This document shows positions 15,526-24,680 of a stretch of DNA of 64,000 bases, one piece after another (the first letter of the stretch is position 1; each line of letters starts with the position of its first letter). Under the pieces are notes generated by a model. It saw nothing but the letters and a program-made list of their open reading frames with translations, searched no databases and was not told the origin of the DNA. Both the position numbers and the translations under genes were made by a program. The stretch is from the NCBI RefSeq assembly GCF_021352225.1, contig NZ_JAAUVI010000011.1, positions 78,653-142,652 on the forward strand. Reading direction: 5' to 3'. The DNA comes from Methylobacterium sp. C25. Its GTDB lineage: Bacteria; Pseudomonadota; Alphaproteobacteria; Rhizobiales; Beijerinckiaceae.

Positions 15526-15554
15526 CGATAGCCGCCCGCCGTCCATTAGCGAAC

Positions 15555-17636
15555 TCAAGCGAGCGTGCGGACCTTAGATTCGCGGTCCCAATAGCGCTTC
15601 GTCGCTGCCGTTACGAAAGCGTCGAGTGCGACCACACCGTCGTCCGGCTCGACGCCAGCTTTGTCGAGCAGCGCCTGGGCTCCCGGATTGTGACCGATGG
15701 CCTTGAGATGGCCGAACGCATCCATGACCCATTGTACGGCTGCGCCTTCCTTGACTAGCTTCGCACACGCCTCGGCCGCAAGAAGTACGGCGCAGGCGTC
15801 GACGGTCACAGACGGCTGACCGAACAACTGGGCATCGGCCTTTAGTTTCGTGCCATCCGATAGCGGGACTGCGCCGACCTTCGGTGCGATCGTGATCGAA
15901 AGACCGCCTGCCTTTTTGACGGCATCCCTGAGTTTCTGCAGGTCTTCCGCGTCGCTGCCGTCCGCCAGGAGTATCCCAACGGTCCGCCCTTCGAGAGTGT
16001 GCTTCTCCAATGGGCCACGGATGACCCGCAACGCGGGCGACGGCTCCATATCGATTACAGGCGCGCTAGTCGGCGACGCGTCGGGCAGATCCATCGCCAA
16101 GCCGTCCGCGACCCTCTTGGCGAGGGCTTCGTCGACGTTGCGCAGATTGGCCATCGTCGCGAGGCGGACATGCTCCAAGGAGACCTTACTCAGCTCAAAC
16201 ACGAAGGCCGACGCAATATGCGCCTGTTCGGCGGGATCCATCGATCGCCAGAATAGTCTTGCCTGGCTGTAGTGGTCCGCGAAGCTCTCCGGGCGGATGC
16301 GCAGCTTCTGCCCCTGTTCTTCGGACGGGAACGTCTTGAACCCATTCTCGGAATCCTCACGTGGGCCGCCGATCTCGCCGGCGAGATGCAGGCTGTTCGG
16401 CTCATAATTGGCGCGCCCCTTCGGCACCTGCATCTGCATGTGCCCGTCGCGCTGCATATTCAGATACGGGCAACCGCCCTCTCGCCCCTTGGCCTGATTG
16501 ATGGGGAGCTGGTGCCAGTTCGTGGTTCCGAGCCGCTTGATCTGCGTATCTTGGTAGGAGAACAGCCGCCCCTGCAGGAGTGGATCGTTCGAGTGGTCGA
16601 TCCCCGGCACGATGTGGCTCGGGCAGAACGCGACCTGCTCGGTCTCGGCGAAGAAGTTGTCGGGGTATCGATCGAGAACGAGCTTCCCAACGATCCGGAC
16701 CGGTAGCACCTCCTCGGGAATGATCTTCGTCGCGTCGAGCACGTCGTAGGGCTGGTTGTTAGCGAACTCCTCGTCGAAGAGCTGCACACCGAGATCCCAT
16801 TCGGGAAAGTCGCCCCGTCCGATCCGTTCGAACAGGTCGCGTCGCTGAAAGTCGGGATCGGCTCCCGCGACCTTGACGGTCTCGTCCCAGATGGTCGAGG
16901 CCAAACCGGCCTTCGGCTTCCAGTGAAATTTGACGAAGGTGGATTTACCCTCGCTGTTCACGAAGCGGAACGTATGGATCCCAAACCCCTCCATCGTCGC
17001 GAAGCTGCGCGGTAGCGTGCGGTCCGACATGATCCACATGGCCATGTGGGTCGTCTCGGGCATCAAGCTGATGAAGTCCCAAAACGTGTCGTGCGCAGTT
17101 GCGGCCTGCGGATAGCCGCGGTCGGCTTCCATTTTCGCCGCATGGATCAAGTCGGGGAACTTGATGGCGTCCTGGATGAAGAAGATCGGAATGTTGTTGC
17201 CGACGAGATCCCAGTTGCCGTCCCGGGTGTAGAACTTGACGGCGAAGCCGCGCACATCGCGCGGATTGTCGACGGACCCTGCACCGCCGGCGACCGTCGA
17301 GAACCGCACGAAGACATCGGTCCGCTGTCCCTTCTTCTGGAAGAGATCCGCCCGCGTGATATCGGCCAGCGACTGGGTGCACTCGAAGTAGCCGTGAGCA
17401 CCGGTGCCGCGAGCGTGCACGATGCGTTCCGGGATGCGCTCATGGTCGAAGTGGTTGATCTTCTCGCGATAGACCTCGTCCTCGAGCAGGACAGGACCGC
17501 GTTGGCCCGCCTTCAGTTGGTTCTGGTTGTCGCTGACCGGAACGCCGTGGTTGGTCGTCAGGACCGGATGGTCGGCATCGGCCCTTTGATGCGTCTCTCC
17601 ACCATGGCCGGTGATGCGGTCGGTGCTGTCGCTCAT
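15555..17636 (-). CDS. katE: Large-subunit catalase HPII
   Basis: A 693-residue clade II monofunctional haem catalase, which converts hydrogen peroxide to water and oxygen in the cytoplasm. Residues 1-80 are the long N-terminal arm (ADHPVLTTNHGVPVSDNQNQ). The core has the distal His in HARGTGAHGYFECT, FVRFSTVAGGAGSVD, the distal Asn segment (GNWDLVGNNIPIFFIQDAIKF, given here by its ends GNWDL and FIQDA) and the proximal haem-ligand region RLFSYQDTQIKRLG. A C-terminal flavodoxin/DJ-1-like domain (about residues 545-690, VGILLADGSDAEDLQKLRDA) is typical of HPII. The full length is normal. Confidence 0.95.
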   Translation of the reverse strand: MSDSTDRITGHGGETHQRADADHPVLTTNHGVPVSDNQNQLKAGQRGPVLLEDEVYREKINHFDHERIPERIVHARGTGAHGYFECTQSLADITRADLFQKKGQRTDVFVRFSTVAGGAGSVDNPRDVRGFAVKFYTRDGNWDLVGNNIPIFFIQDAIKFPDLIHAAKMEADRGYPQAATAHDTFWDFISLMPETTHMAMWIMSDRTLPRSFATMEGFGIHTFRFVNSEGKSTFVKFHWKPKAGLASTIWDETVKVAGADPDFQRRDLFERIGRGDFPEWDLGVQLFDEEFANNQPYDVLDATKIIPEEVLPVRIVGKLVLDRYPDNFFAETEQVAFCPSHIVPGIDHSNDPLLQGRLFSYQDTQIKRLGTTNWHQLPINQAKGREGGCPYLNMQRDGHMQMQVPKGRANYEPNSLHLAGEIGGPREDSENGFKTFPSEEQGQKLRIRPESFADHYSQARLFWRSMDPAEQAHIASAFVFELSKVSLEHVRLATMANLRNVDEALAKRVADGLAMDLPDASPTSAPVIDMEPSPALRVIRGPLEKHTLEGRTVGILLADGSDAEDLQKLRDAVKKAGGLSITIAPKVGAVPLSDGTKLKADAQLFGQPSVTVDACAVLLAAEACAKLVKEGAAVQWVMDAFGHLKAIGHNPGAQALLDKAGVEPDDGVVALDAFVTAATKRYWDRESKVRTLA

Positions 17637-17903
17637 GGGTGTCCTCGCTGGCTTCGACCCCGCAAACCTTCCAACGGCCAGCTAGGTTCGGATTGGACGA
17701 GTTTTAGTCTGACAGGCCGCCGCAGGCGCCGCACGGCTTGGCCGCTTTCCGGTGAGCTTGCGGCGTTAACCGCTCGCAGATGACGAAGACCGAACCGCGC
17801 TGCTGTTCACCGATCTTGCCGGGGGCGGAACAATCCAGGGCTCGCGCGGCGTTCTCCCGCGAAGCCAAGATTCCTCAGCCAAACGGGCGATCCATTCCCA
17901 ACC

Positions 17904-19049
17904 ATGCTTGCTTCCCAGGAACAGGCGCCAACGACGGCGTCGTCCATCCTCGCCGATACTGAAGTCGTCGTCGCGGCTGCGGTGACGCTCGACGATGATC
18001 TCGATTGCCACGATGCCTTCCCAACGAAGGCGTTCGAGCACTTCCGCCAACGCGGGCTCTTGGCGGCTCCGCTTCCCGTGGAGCGTGGAGGAGCCGATCT
18101 CTGCGAAGTGAGCGAGACCGAAGCTTTGCGCGACGTGCTCTACCTCGTCGGTCGTGGCAGCCTCGTCTTGGGACGGCTCTACGAAGGTCATGTGAATGCG
18201 CTGGCTCTCGCGCTAAGGTACGGAGACGCGGAAACGCGAAAGCAGGTGTCGGCAGACGCGACGGCCGGACACCTCTTCGGCGTCTGGAACACCGAGCCTG
18301 CTCAAGGCGGTCTGTCGATGACGCGGCATGGCGGAGCCCTGGTGCTCGCCGGCTCCAAATGCTTCGCCTCGGGCGCAGGCCATGTCACCCGCCCCCTGGT
18401 AACGGCGCGCATCGACGACGGGCGGCGCCTAATGTTGATCGTGCCGCTTGAATCGGGCCTTCGCGCCGAGACGGAGTCCTGGCGGCCCCAGGGGATGCGG
18501 GCCACCGCAACCGGCACCGTGGATTTCTCCGGATTGCAGCTCGATGTCGGGGCGGTGGTCGGCGAGCCCGACGACTACCTTCGCCAGCCGTTCTTCTCAT
18601 GCGGCGCGTGGCGCTTCCTCGCCGTGCAGTGCGGGGGCATCGCAGCCGTGTTCGAGGCGCTTCGTGATCATCTTGTGAAGACAGATCGCGGCGGCGATCC
18701 TCATCAACGCGCCCGGCTTGGCGAGGCGGCGACGGGGGTCGAGACGGCACGGCTCTTCGTCGCGCGGGCGGCCGAAGCTGCGGCGGCGGCGGAGGCTGAT
18801 CCGGAGGCCGCCATTGCCTACGTCAATCTCGCGCGAGGCGCTGTCGAGCGGTCCGGATTGGACGTGATCGAGCTGGCTCAGCGCTCCGTCGGGCTGTCGG
18901 GCTTCCTGGAAACGCATCCGCTGGAACGCCGCGTTCGCGACCTCGCCACCTATCTGCGTCAGCCGGCGCCAGACCACGCCTTGGCCTCCGCGGCCGGCTA
19001 CGTTCTCGATGCTCCGTGCGCCTTCCACGCACTCTGGCAGAGACTCTGA
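17904..19049 (+). CDS. Acyl-CoA dehydrogenase-like flavoprotein
   Basis: A 381-residue protein with the acyl-CoA dehydrogenase layout: an N-terminal helical domain (LAAPLPVERGGADLCEVSET), a beta domain (FGVWNTEPAQGG, TGSK replaced by LAGSKCFASGAG), and a C-terminal helical domain (DVIELAQRSVGLSGFLETHP). The usual catalytic Glu position is unclear, so it may act on an unusual substrate. It leads a four-gene operon with a PIG-L deacetylase 4 bases after its stop, a methyltransferase and a GT2 enzyme. This context suggests a role in making or tailoring a glycolipid rather than in beta-oxidation. Confidence 0.8.
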   Translation: MLASQEQAPTTASSILADTEVVVAAAVTLDDDLDCHDAFPTKAFEHFRQRGLLAAPLPVERGGADLCEVSETEALRDVLYLVGRGSLVLGRLYEGHVNALALALRYGDAETRKQVSADATAGHLFGVWNTEPAQGGLSMTRHGGALVLAGSKCFASGAGHVTRPLVTARIDDGRRLMLIVPLESGLRAETESWRPQGMRATATGTVDFSGLQLDVGAVVGEPDDYLRQPFFSCGAWRFLAVQCGGIAAVFEALRDHLVKTDRGGDPHQRARLGEAATGVETARLFVARAAEAAAAAEADPEAAIAYVNLARGAVERSGLDVIELAQRSVGLSGFLETHPLERRVRDLATYLRQPAPDHALASAAGYVLDAPCAFHALWQRL

Positions 19050-19053
19050 CGGG

Positions 19054-19791
19054 ATGCGCGCCGACGCCTTTTTCGCAGCCCTGGATCGGCTACCCGTCGC
19101 TTCGCTCGATGCGATCCTCGGCACCGGCGGCCTCGTCGTCGTCGCGCCGCATCCCGACGATGAGAGTCTCGGATGCGGTGGCTTGATCGCGCTGGCCTCG
19201 GCGGCCAACCGGCCCGTGCGGCTGGTGGTGTTGAGCGACGGCTGCGGCTCACACACACATTCCCTCCTTTATCCGCCGGAACGCCTTCGGGCTCTGCGCG
19301 AGGTCGAGACCCTGACGGCGGTAGCCGAACTGGGCCTTGCCTCCGATACCGTGCGGTTCTTGCGCCTGCCCGACGCCAGGGTACCGAGCAAAGGCCCGCA
19401 AGCCGAAGCTGCCGCTGAATCGATCGTCGAGGCGGCTCACACCTGCGCAGCCGGCGCGGTCTGCGTGACCTGGGGCCACGATCCCCATTGCGACCACCAG
19501 GCGGCCGCCGCGATTGTCGCCTTGGCCCGCCCCCGGCTCGTCGGCACGCGTATCTTCGCCTATCCGGTCTGGGGTCATACCCTGCCGGCGGAGGCCGATG
19601 TCGGCGCCGCACCCAGTGGCGTGCGCCTCGACGTGACTGGAGCGATCGCGGCGAAGCGGCAGGCCGTAGCGAGACATGCCTCACAGACCACGGCGCTCAT
19701 CGCTGACGATCTCGAAGGCTTCCGACTGGAGCCCGCGATGATCGACCGCCTCTGCGGTTGCTACGAACCCTTCATCGAGATGTCTGCATGA
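19054..19791 (+). CDS. PIG-L/LmbE-family deacetylase
   Basis: A 245-residue zinc-dependent deacetylase of the PIG-L family, which removes acetyl groups from N-acetylglucosaminyl compounds. The signature VVAPHPDDESLGCGG (zinc His-Pro-Asp-Asp) is near residue 30 and the second zinc His motif HDPHCDHQAAA near residue 145. The ATG at 19054 follows the previous stop by 4 bases. The stop overlaps the next start as ATGA. With the NodS-like and GT genes it suggests N-deacetylation of an amino sugar on a lipid carrier, as NodB does in nodulation factors; that parallel is inference. Confidence 0.85.
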   Translation: MRADAFFAALDRLPVASLDAILGTGGLVVVAPHPDDESLGCGGLIALASAANRPVRLVVLSDGCGSHTHSLLYPPERLRALREVETLTAVAELGLASDTVRFLRLPDARVPSKGPQAEAAAESIVEAAHTCAAGAVCVTWGHDPHCDHQAAAAIVALARPRLVGTRIFAYPVWGHTLPAEADVGAAPSGVRLDVTGAIAAKRQAVARHASQTTALIADDLEGFRLEPAMIDRLCGCYEPFIEMSA

Positions 19792-20393
19792 GCCGACACT
19801 CGACTTCGCTCTCTCCCGAGTACTTCTCTGGGGTCTATGCCGACGATCCCGACCCGTGGCGTTTCGCCACGAGCGACTACGAGCGCGAGAAGTACGCGAC
19901 AACGCTCGCAAGCTTGCCGCGTGACCGGTACGCATCCGTGCTGGAGGTCGGCTGCTCGATTGGCGTCCTGACGCGACAGCTGGCAGGTCGATGCCAGCAG
20001 CTCACGGCGCTCGACGTCGTGCCGGCCGTGCTAGCGAGCGCCCAGTCGCGATGTGCCGCCCTCGATCACGTCCGCTTCCAGATCGCCAGCGTGCCGGGCG
20101 AGTGGCCGGACGGCCACTTCGATCTCATCCTGCTGTCGGAGGTGATCTACTACCTCGACTGTGCCGATCTCGCCCGGTTGGTCGCGCGCGTCGAGGGTTC
20201 GCTTCTCCCGGGCGGCGACGTCGTGCTGGTCCATTATCTCGGCGAGACCGACTACCCGCTCTCGGGAGACGAAGCAGCCGACGGCTTTATCGAGAGAGCT
20301 TCCGCCTTCGCCAAGCTCGAAGACCAATCGCGTCAGGACGGGTATCGCCTCGATGTGCTTCGAAGGATCGGCTTTGAAGCGGCAAGCTCATGA
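19788..20393 (+). CDS. NodS-like SAM-dependent methyltransferase
   Basis: A 201-residue class I methyltransferase. It begins with SPEYFSGVYADDPDPWRFAT, a signature of the NodS family of N-methyltransferases, followed by motif I VLEVGCSIGVLTRQLAG, motif II acidic LTALDVVP and a post-II segment DLILLSEVIYYLD. NodS methylates the deacetylated amino group in Nod factor synthesis. Here it directly follows a deacetylase gene, so methylation of a freed amino group is plausible. It overlaps both neighbours by 4 bases. Confidence 0.85.
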   Translation: MSRHSTSLSPEYFSGVYADDPDPWRFATSDYEREKYATTLASLPRDRYASVLEVGCSIGVLTRQLAGRCQQLTALDVVPAVLASAQSRCAALDHVRFQIASVPGEWPDGHFDLILLSEVIYYLDCADLARLVARVEGSLLPGGDVVLVHYLGETDYPLSGDEAADGFIERASAFAKLEDQSRQDGYRLDVLRRIGFEAASS

Positions 20394-21241
20394 GTGTCGT
20401 CAGCGTCGTCACGATCAACAAAGGGCGCCGTGCGCACCTTCTTAGGCTTCTGGAAGGACTCTCGCGGGGTCCTGCGCCGACGGAGTGCATCGTAGTCGAG
20501 ATGGGCAACGATACGCGTCCCGTGCCCACCACCGGCTTTCCCGTGCTCCGGATCGACCTTCCGAGCGAAGGACTGCCACTTGCAGCCGCACGCAACGCGG
20601 GACGCGCCGGTGCTTCGGGCGACACGCTCGTCTTCCTCGATGTCGACTGCATCCCCTCGGACAATCTAGTTGCCGGCCTCGATGAAGCAGTGGCCGAGAA
20701 CGATGGCCTCGTCTGTTGCGAGGTTCGCTACCTACCGGCGGGCGCGGTTGCTGACGGCTGGACGGCGGAACGCCTCGACCAGATCGGTCATCCGCATCCG
20801 GTGCGCCGGTTTCCGACGCGTGGCATCGTGCCGGCAGAGAAACCTGGCCTGTTCTGGTCGCTCGCCTTTGCCGTGCGCTCCGCGACCTTCGATCGTCTCG
20901 GTGGCTTCGACGAGGGGTTCGACGGCTACGGGGCCGAGGATACCGACTTCGCCTTCAGAGCGGCGGCCAGCGGCGTCTCAGTGCTTTTCGCTGGAGGCCC
21001 GCACGCGTGGCACCAGCACCATCCGTCCTGCGATCCGCCGCTCCAGCATTTCTCGGACATCGTCCGCAGTGCTCGCCGCTTTCATGCACGTCACAAGATC
21101 TGGCCGATGGAGGGCTGGCTCGAGGCATTCGCCGAACGCGGCCTGATCGCCTGGGACCGAGAGGACATCCTCGCGGTTCTGCGCTCGCCGACCCCAGACG
21201 AGATCGCGGCGGCCCGATTGCTCCCGGATCGGCCTTTCTAA
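20390..21241 (+). CDS. Family 2 glycosyltransferase
   Basis: A 283-residue GT-A enzyme (SVVSVVTINKGRRAHLLRLL at the N-terminus, donor-binding VFLDVDCIPSDNLVAGL with the DxD-like DVDC, and GYGAEDTDFAFRAA where the acidic ED is the likely base). It is cytoplasmic with no membrane span. It is last in the plus-strand operon and ends 13 bases before the convergent stop of the GT28-like gene, so the two operons meet tail to tail. Confidence 0.85.
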   Translation: MSVVSVVTINKGRRAHLLRLLEGLSRGPAPTECIVVEMGNDTRPVPTTGFPVLRIDLPSEGLPLAAARNAGRAGASGDTLVFLDVDCIPSDNLVAGLDEAVAENDGLVCCEVRYLPAGAVADGWTAERLDQIGHPHPVRRFPTRGIVPAEKPGLFWSLAFAVRSATFDRLGGFDEGFDGYGAEDTDFAFRAAASGVSVLFAGGPHAWHQHHPSCDPPLQHFSDIVRSARRFHARHKIWPMEGWLEAFAERGLIAWDREDILAVLRSPTPDEIAAARLLPDRPF

Positions 21242-21254
21242 AGTGCGCTCCGTC

Positions 21255-22319
21255 TTAAGTGCGGGGGCGGCCCCGATCCTCGATCTCACGAGCGATCCTC
21301 TCGATCTCCGCGACGGTCCGTACCAACGAATCCGCATCGGCCAGACTGGCGATCCGCGACGCATCCAGGGCCATCGCCTGGCGGATGAGATCCGGCCACG
21401 CCGCGGCATTCGGCCAGCCGTGATTCACGATCGCCGCTCCGAGGCTCGCCAGCGCGTCGGCCTTGGAGGCCTGTTCGCCGTACGGGCGAGGCTCAGGCAG
21501 GCAGACGAACCGCTTGGACGCTGCGACGACGGCCGCGACGACGCCGTCGCCGGCTCCTCCCACGACAAACGAGGCCTGCGACAGACTCGCGTCGACGTCC
21601 TCGACCCAGCCATGAAGATGCAGATTTGCCGGCACCGGGGTACAGTCAGCTAAGCCCACAACAGGCCCCAGGACATGCCACGCCCGATCGGGAACGGCCC
21701 GCGAAGCTTCGGCGAGATCCGCGATGCAGCCACCGCGGCCGCCCTGTCCGAACACGACGACGATGCGGCCATCTTCCGCGCCCTTCGTGACCGGAGACGA
21801 CCCGAGAAAGCCCGAGAAGAAGGACTTGGCGCGGACCCACTCCGGCACGTCGGCGGCATCGAGGGCGGCGGGATAGGGCACGATCAGACGGGTCGCAGCC
21901 CGAAATGCCTCGAGATGAGGTGGATCGGTCCGCGTACCGGCAAGGCGCAGAACCACGGTTGGCACGGACAGGAGACGACACAGCAGGGCGACCTCGACCG
22001 AGACATCGACGATCACCAGAACCGGGTCGGCCTTTGCGATCCAGGCCGCGATCCTCGCCATACGCTCTCGTATGCCGGGATGGCCGAGCGGCGCGTAGTG
22101 GAGAGCCTCCGGACGTTCGGCCTCTCCGTCATCCCCATCGAAGCCGACGATACGATCGTCCGGCAGATCAACGAGTGGAACGCGCGCCTCCATCGTATCC
22201 CGTTCGTTGAAGGTCCCGAGCAGCGTTACGGGCCTGCCCAGGGCGGTCGCGATCCGACAGGCGCGCTGCCAATGCCCGGCTCCCTGGTGATGGACGTAGA
22301 TGCCGATCGGACGGGTCAC
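21255..22319 (-). CDS. GT28-like glycosyltransferase (GlcNAc transferase type)
   Basis: A 354-residue GT-B protein related to UDP-GlcNAc transferases of the MurG/GT28 type. The N-terminal PIGIYVHHQGAGHWQRACRI has the HxGxGH loop. The C-terminal half has VVVFGQGGRGG, LHLHGWVEDVDASLSQASFV and a sugar-nucleotide site VGGAGDGVVAAVVAASKR. The start is GTG and overlaps the preceding stop by 4 bases. It is the third gene of the minus-strand sugar operon. Confidence 0.75.
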   Translation of the reverse strand: MTRPIGIYVHHQGAGHWQRACRIATALGRPVTLLGTFNERDTMEARVPLVDLPDDRIVGFDGDDGEAERPEALHYAPLGHPGIRERMARIAAWIAKADPVLVIVDVSVEVALLCRLLSVPTVVLRLAGTRTDPPHLEAFRAATRLIVPYPAALDAADVPEWVRAKSFFSGFLGSSPVTKGAEDGRIVVVFGQGGRGGCIADLAEASRAVPDRAWHVLGPVVGLADCTPVPANLHLHGWVEDVDASLSQASFVVGGAGDGVVAAVVAASKRFVCLPEPRPYGEQASKADALASLGAAIVNHGWPNAAAWPDLIRQAMALDASRIASLADADSLVRTVAEIERIAREIEDRGRPRT

Positions 22320-23401
22320 GGCGCCGCCCCGAGCAGCCTGCCAAAGCCGGCCAGCGCCGCATCGAGATCCTGAAGCAGCGGCTTGGCGGCTCGTGCTTCA
22401 AGCCGCCGGCTGACGCGCTCGACGAAGGCAATGGCATTCGTGCAAGAGCCGGGAGAGATGGCGGCGTGGTCCTCGTCGCTCAGTTCGAACTGCCGGGCGA
22501 CCTCCGACCATCCGGACGCAGTCGTAGCCGCTGGCCAGCATCGCCGGAGGGCAGCGCGGCGCAGAACGAGGCCGTGCCAATGTTCTGCGGAGGGGAGCAG
22601 ATAGCGATCGCCACCGCTCGCCACGAGGCGACGTCGGGCCATCTCCGGTGCCATGCCGCCCTTGGCGCGGCCCTCTGCTCTGTCCGACACCCTAACGAAG
22701 ACGTCCGGACAATGCCGCAACCGGCCGCCTCGCTCCTGCACGCGAGCAACCAGCGCGTTGTCCTCGCCTCGGTCGAGGGGCGGCAGGCCCCCGACGGCCT
22801 GATAGAAATCGGCCCGCATGGCGAGGCTCGCTCCGGTATGATCGCCATGGCGCGGCGCAGGGTCGTACGCGGGCGGATCTAGCTGGTCTTCGAGAGCACG
22901 CACCGCCCGCCAGTAGCGCTCGATCCGGTCGTTCAGGCCAGCGACAGTCGGGTGCGGCTCGCGTTCGTAGGCAATGACCAGGCGGCCGCCAACGATCTCG
23001 GCCTCGGCCAGCGCGCTCAGGTTGGCAGCGACCCAGGTCGGAGGGAGCCACGCGTCGGCGTCCGACGTAAGCAGAACACCGTCTGCACATCCGTCCGCAA
23101 CGAGCCAATCCGCGCCGGTGTCGAGGGCGAGGCGGCGTGCGGTGCCGACATGGGCTGACACTGGAGCGAAGGTGGTCTCGATCAAGCGCACCGCGAGGCA
23201 GGCCGTCTCGTCGCGGGCGATCATTGTCTCGACGGCCTGGACCGTTCCATCGCTGCAATTGTTGGCCACAACCACGACGCGGAGACGATTCGCCTTCGAA
23301 TATCCGTCCTGTGCTGCGAGCGACCGGATCAAGCGGGGCAGCCGCTCAACTTCGTCCCGAGCCGGCACGCACACCACCGCCGGGCCGCCGGAACTGGCCA
23401 T
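22316..23401 (-). CDS. Family 2 glycosyltransferase
   Basis: A 361-residue GT-A enzyme. VVCVPARDEVERLPRLIRSL opens the fold, VVVANNCSDGTVQAVE follows, and the DxD-like site is LLTSDADAWLPPTWV. EDNALVARVQERGG carries the acidic catalytic pair. The ATG at 23401 lies five bases after the preceding GT4 stop at 23406, so a tight operon is clear. The C-terminal ~100 residues are helical and may bind the acceptor. Confidence 0.85.
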   Translation of the reverse strand: MASSGGPAVVCVPARDEVERLPRLIRSLAAQDGYSKANRLRVVVVANNCSDGTVQAVETMIARDETACLAVRLIETTFAPVSAHVGTARRLALDTGADWLVADGCADGVLLTSDADAWLPPTWVAANLSALAEAEIVGGRLVIAYEREPHPTVAGLNDRIERYWRAVRALEDQLDPPAYDPAPRHGDHTGASLAMRADFYQAVGGLPPLDRGEDNALVARVQERGGRLRHCPDVFVRVSDRAEGRAKGGMAPEMARRRLVASGGDRYLLPSAEHWHGLVLRRAALRRCWPAATTASGWSEVARQFELSDEDHAAISPGSCTNAIAFVERVSRRLEARAAKPLLQDLDAALAGFGRLLGAAP

Positions 23402-23405
23402 TCGC

Positions 23406-24503
23406 TTAGACCGCGGCCGCGTCGAGCGCTTGGCCGGGCTCTGCGGCGGCTCTGCTCGGGGTGGCAAAAATCGTGCGATACAGGGCCTCGTAAGTGTCGA
23501 TCATGGTCCCGGCATCGAACATCGCCTCACCGTAAGACCGGCAGGAGTATCGGTCGAGCCGACAGGCCTCGCGGATGGCGCGAGCGAGATCCTCGACGTC
23601 ATCTGCACGTGCACAGCGTCCGCAGGAGGGCGTCACGAGATCTGGCAGAGCACCTCGGGCAAAGGCCGCCACTGGCGTGCCACAAGCGACCGCCTCGGCA
23701 ACGACGAGGCCGAACGGCTCCTCCCAGCGCGGCGTCACCAGTGCGACGCAGGCCCGACCGAGGTGATGAGCCAGATCGGCATGCGGTAGATGACCAAGGT
23801 CGGTCAGGTCTGAGCCGACGCGGGGCGCGATCTCCGCGTTCCAGTAACAGACGTCATTGCGCGGACCGGCGAAGACCAAGGGAAGCCCCGCGAGACGCGC
23901 GGCGTCGATCGCCAAATGCAGGCCCTTTTCCGGCACGATCCGACCGCTCCAGAAGGCATAGGACGGCCGAGCAGCGTCCGCTTCGAAGCGAAAAGTCGAG
24001 AGGTCGATGCCGTTTCCGACGATGTGGGCAGCGGGCACATGCAACTTCCAATCCTGCGCGAGCGTCCTTGAGACGACGGCATAGGTCATGTCCGTGCCCG
24101 CCGCCTCGACGCCCGCCACAAGCGACGGGAACGGTGGTGTGTGGAGCACCGTGAGCATGGGCGTCCGGAGGTTCCGGACAGCGCGAAGCGGGAGGTCGTG
24201 CAGACTGTTGTTGTGAACGAGATCGAAGTCGCCCGTACCAACGGCCTCCAGGATGCTCGAGTAGGCGGCGAATTCGATGGCGTCGACTTCCAGGGCGCGG
24301 ACGGGATCGTCGAAGGCTTCGCCAGTCGGTGCGCAAACGGTTCGAAGCTCGAGCGCGGGGTCCGACCCCTGTGAGGCGAACAGAACCACATCGTGGCCAC
24401 GTTCTCGGAGACCTCGTGCCAGCAGATGCGTCTGCATCTCCAGGCCGCCAGCGAAGGGCTGCGCGATCGGGTGCTTGAGATGAGCGAGAAGTGCGATCTT
24501 CAC
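23406..24503 (-). CDS. Family 4 glycosyltransferase
   Basis: A 365-residue GT-B retaining enzyme. The N-terminal acceptor domain has the PFAGGLEMQTHLLARGLRER loop. The donor domain shows the EX7E motif in WEEPFGLVVAEAVACGTPVA, SGRIVPEKGLHLAIDAARL and LGHLPHADLAHHLGRACVA. The start is GTG at 24503. It is first in the convergent operon GT4-GT2-GT28. The 177 bp to the divergent cytochrome b561 gene should hold its promoter. Confidence 0.9.
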   Translation of the reverse strand: MKIALLAHLKHPIAQPFAGGLEMQTHLLARGLRERGHDVVLFASQGSDPALELRTVCAPTGEAFDDPVRALEVDAIEFAAYSSILEAVGTGDFDLVHNNSLHDLPLRAVRNLRTPMLTVLHTPPFPSLVAGVEAAGTDMTYAVVSRTLAQDWKLHVPAAHIVGNGIDLSTFRFEADAARPSYAFWSGRIVPEKGLHLAIDAARLAGLPLVFAGPRNDVCYWNAEIAPRVGSDLTDLGHLPHADLAHHLGRACVALVTPRWEEPFGLVVAEAVACGTPVAAFARGALPDLVTPSCGRCARADDVEDLARAIREACRLDRYSCRSYGEAMFDAGTMIDTYEALYRTIFATPSRAAAEPGQALDAAAV

Positions 24504-24680
24504 TAAGGGCCTTCAACGATGCGAGGGCCTGGGACGGTCGCAACTTCCGCGTTTCACGTCGCAAACCTATGTTCTCGAACTCTGTTCGACACGCGCGAGA
24601 ACCGCGCCTGATGGCCCGGGTTCCTCACCGCCTGTGGACGCTCGATCGCTGTAGTCGACCTGCGGAGCAATCGACACAGC

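Noticed and set aside
17046..17783. 245-codon frame antisense to katE
   Set aside because: Pure shadow of the catalase gene; no start signal or protein-like hydrophobic pattern.
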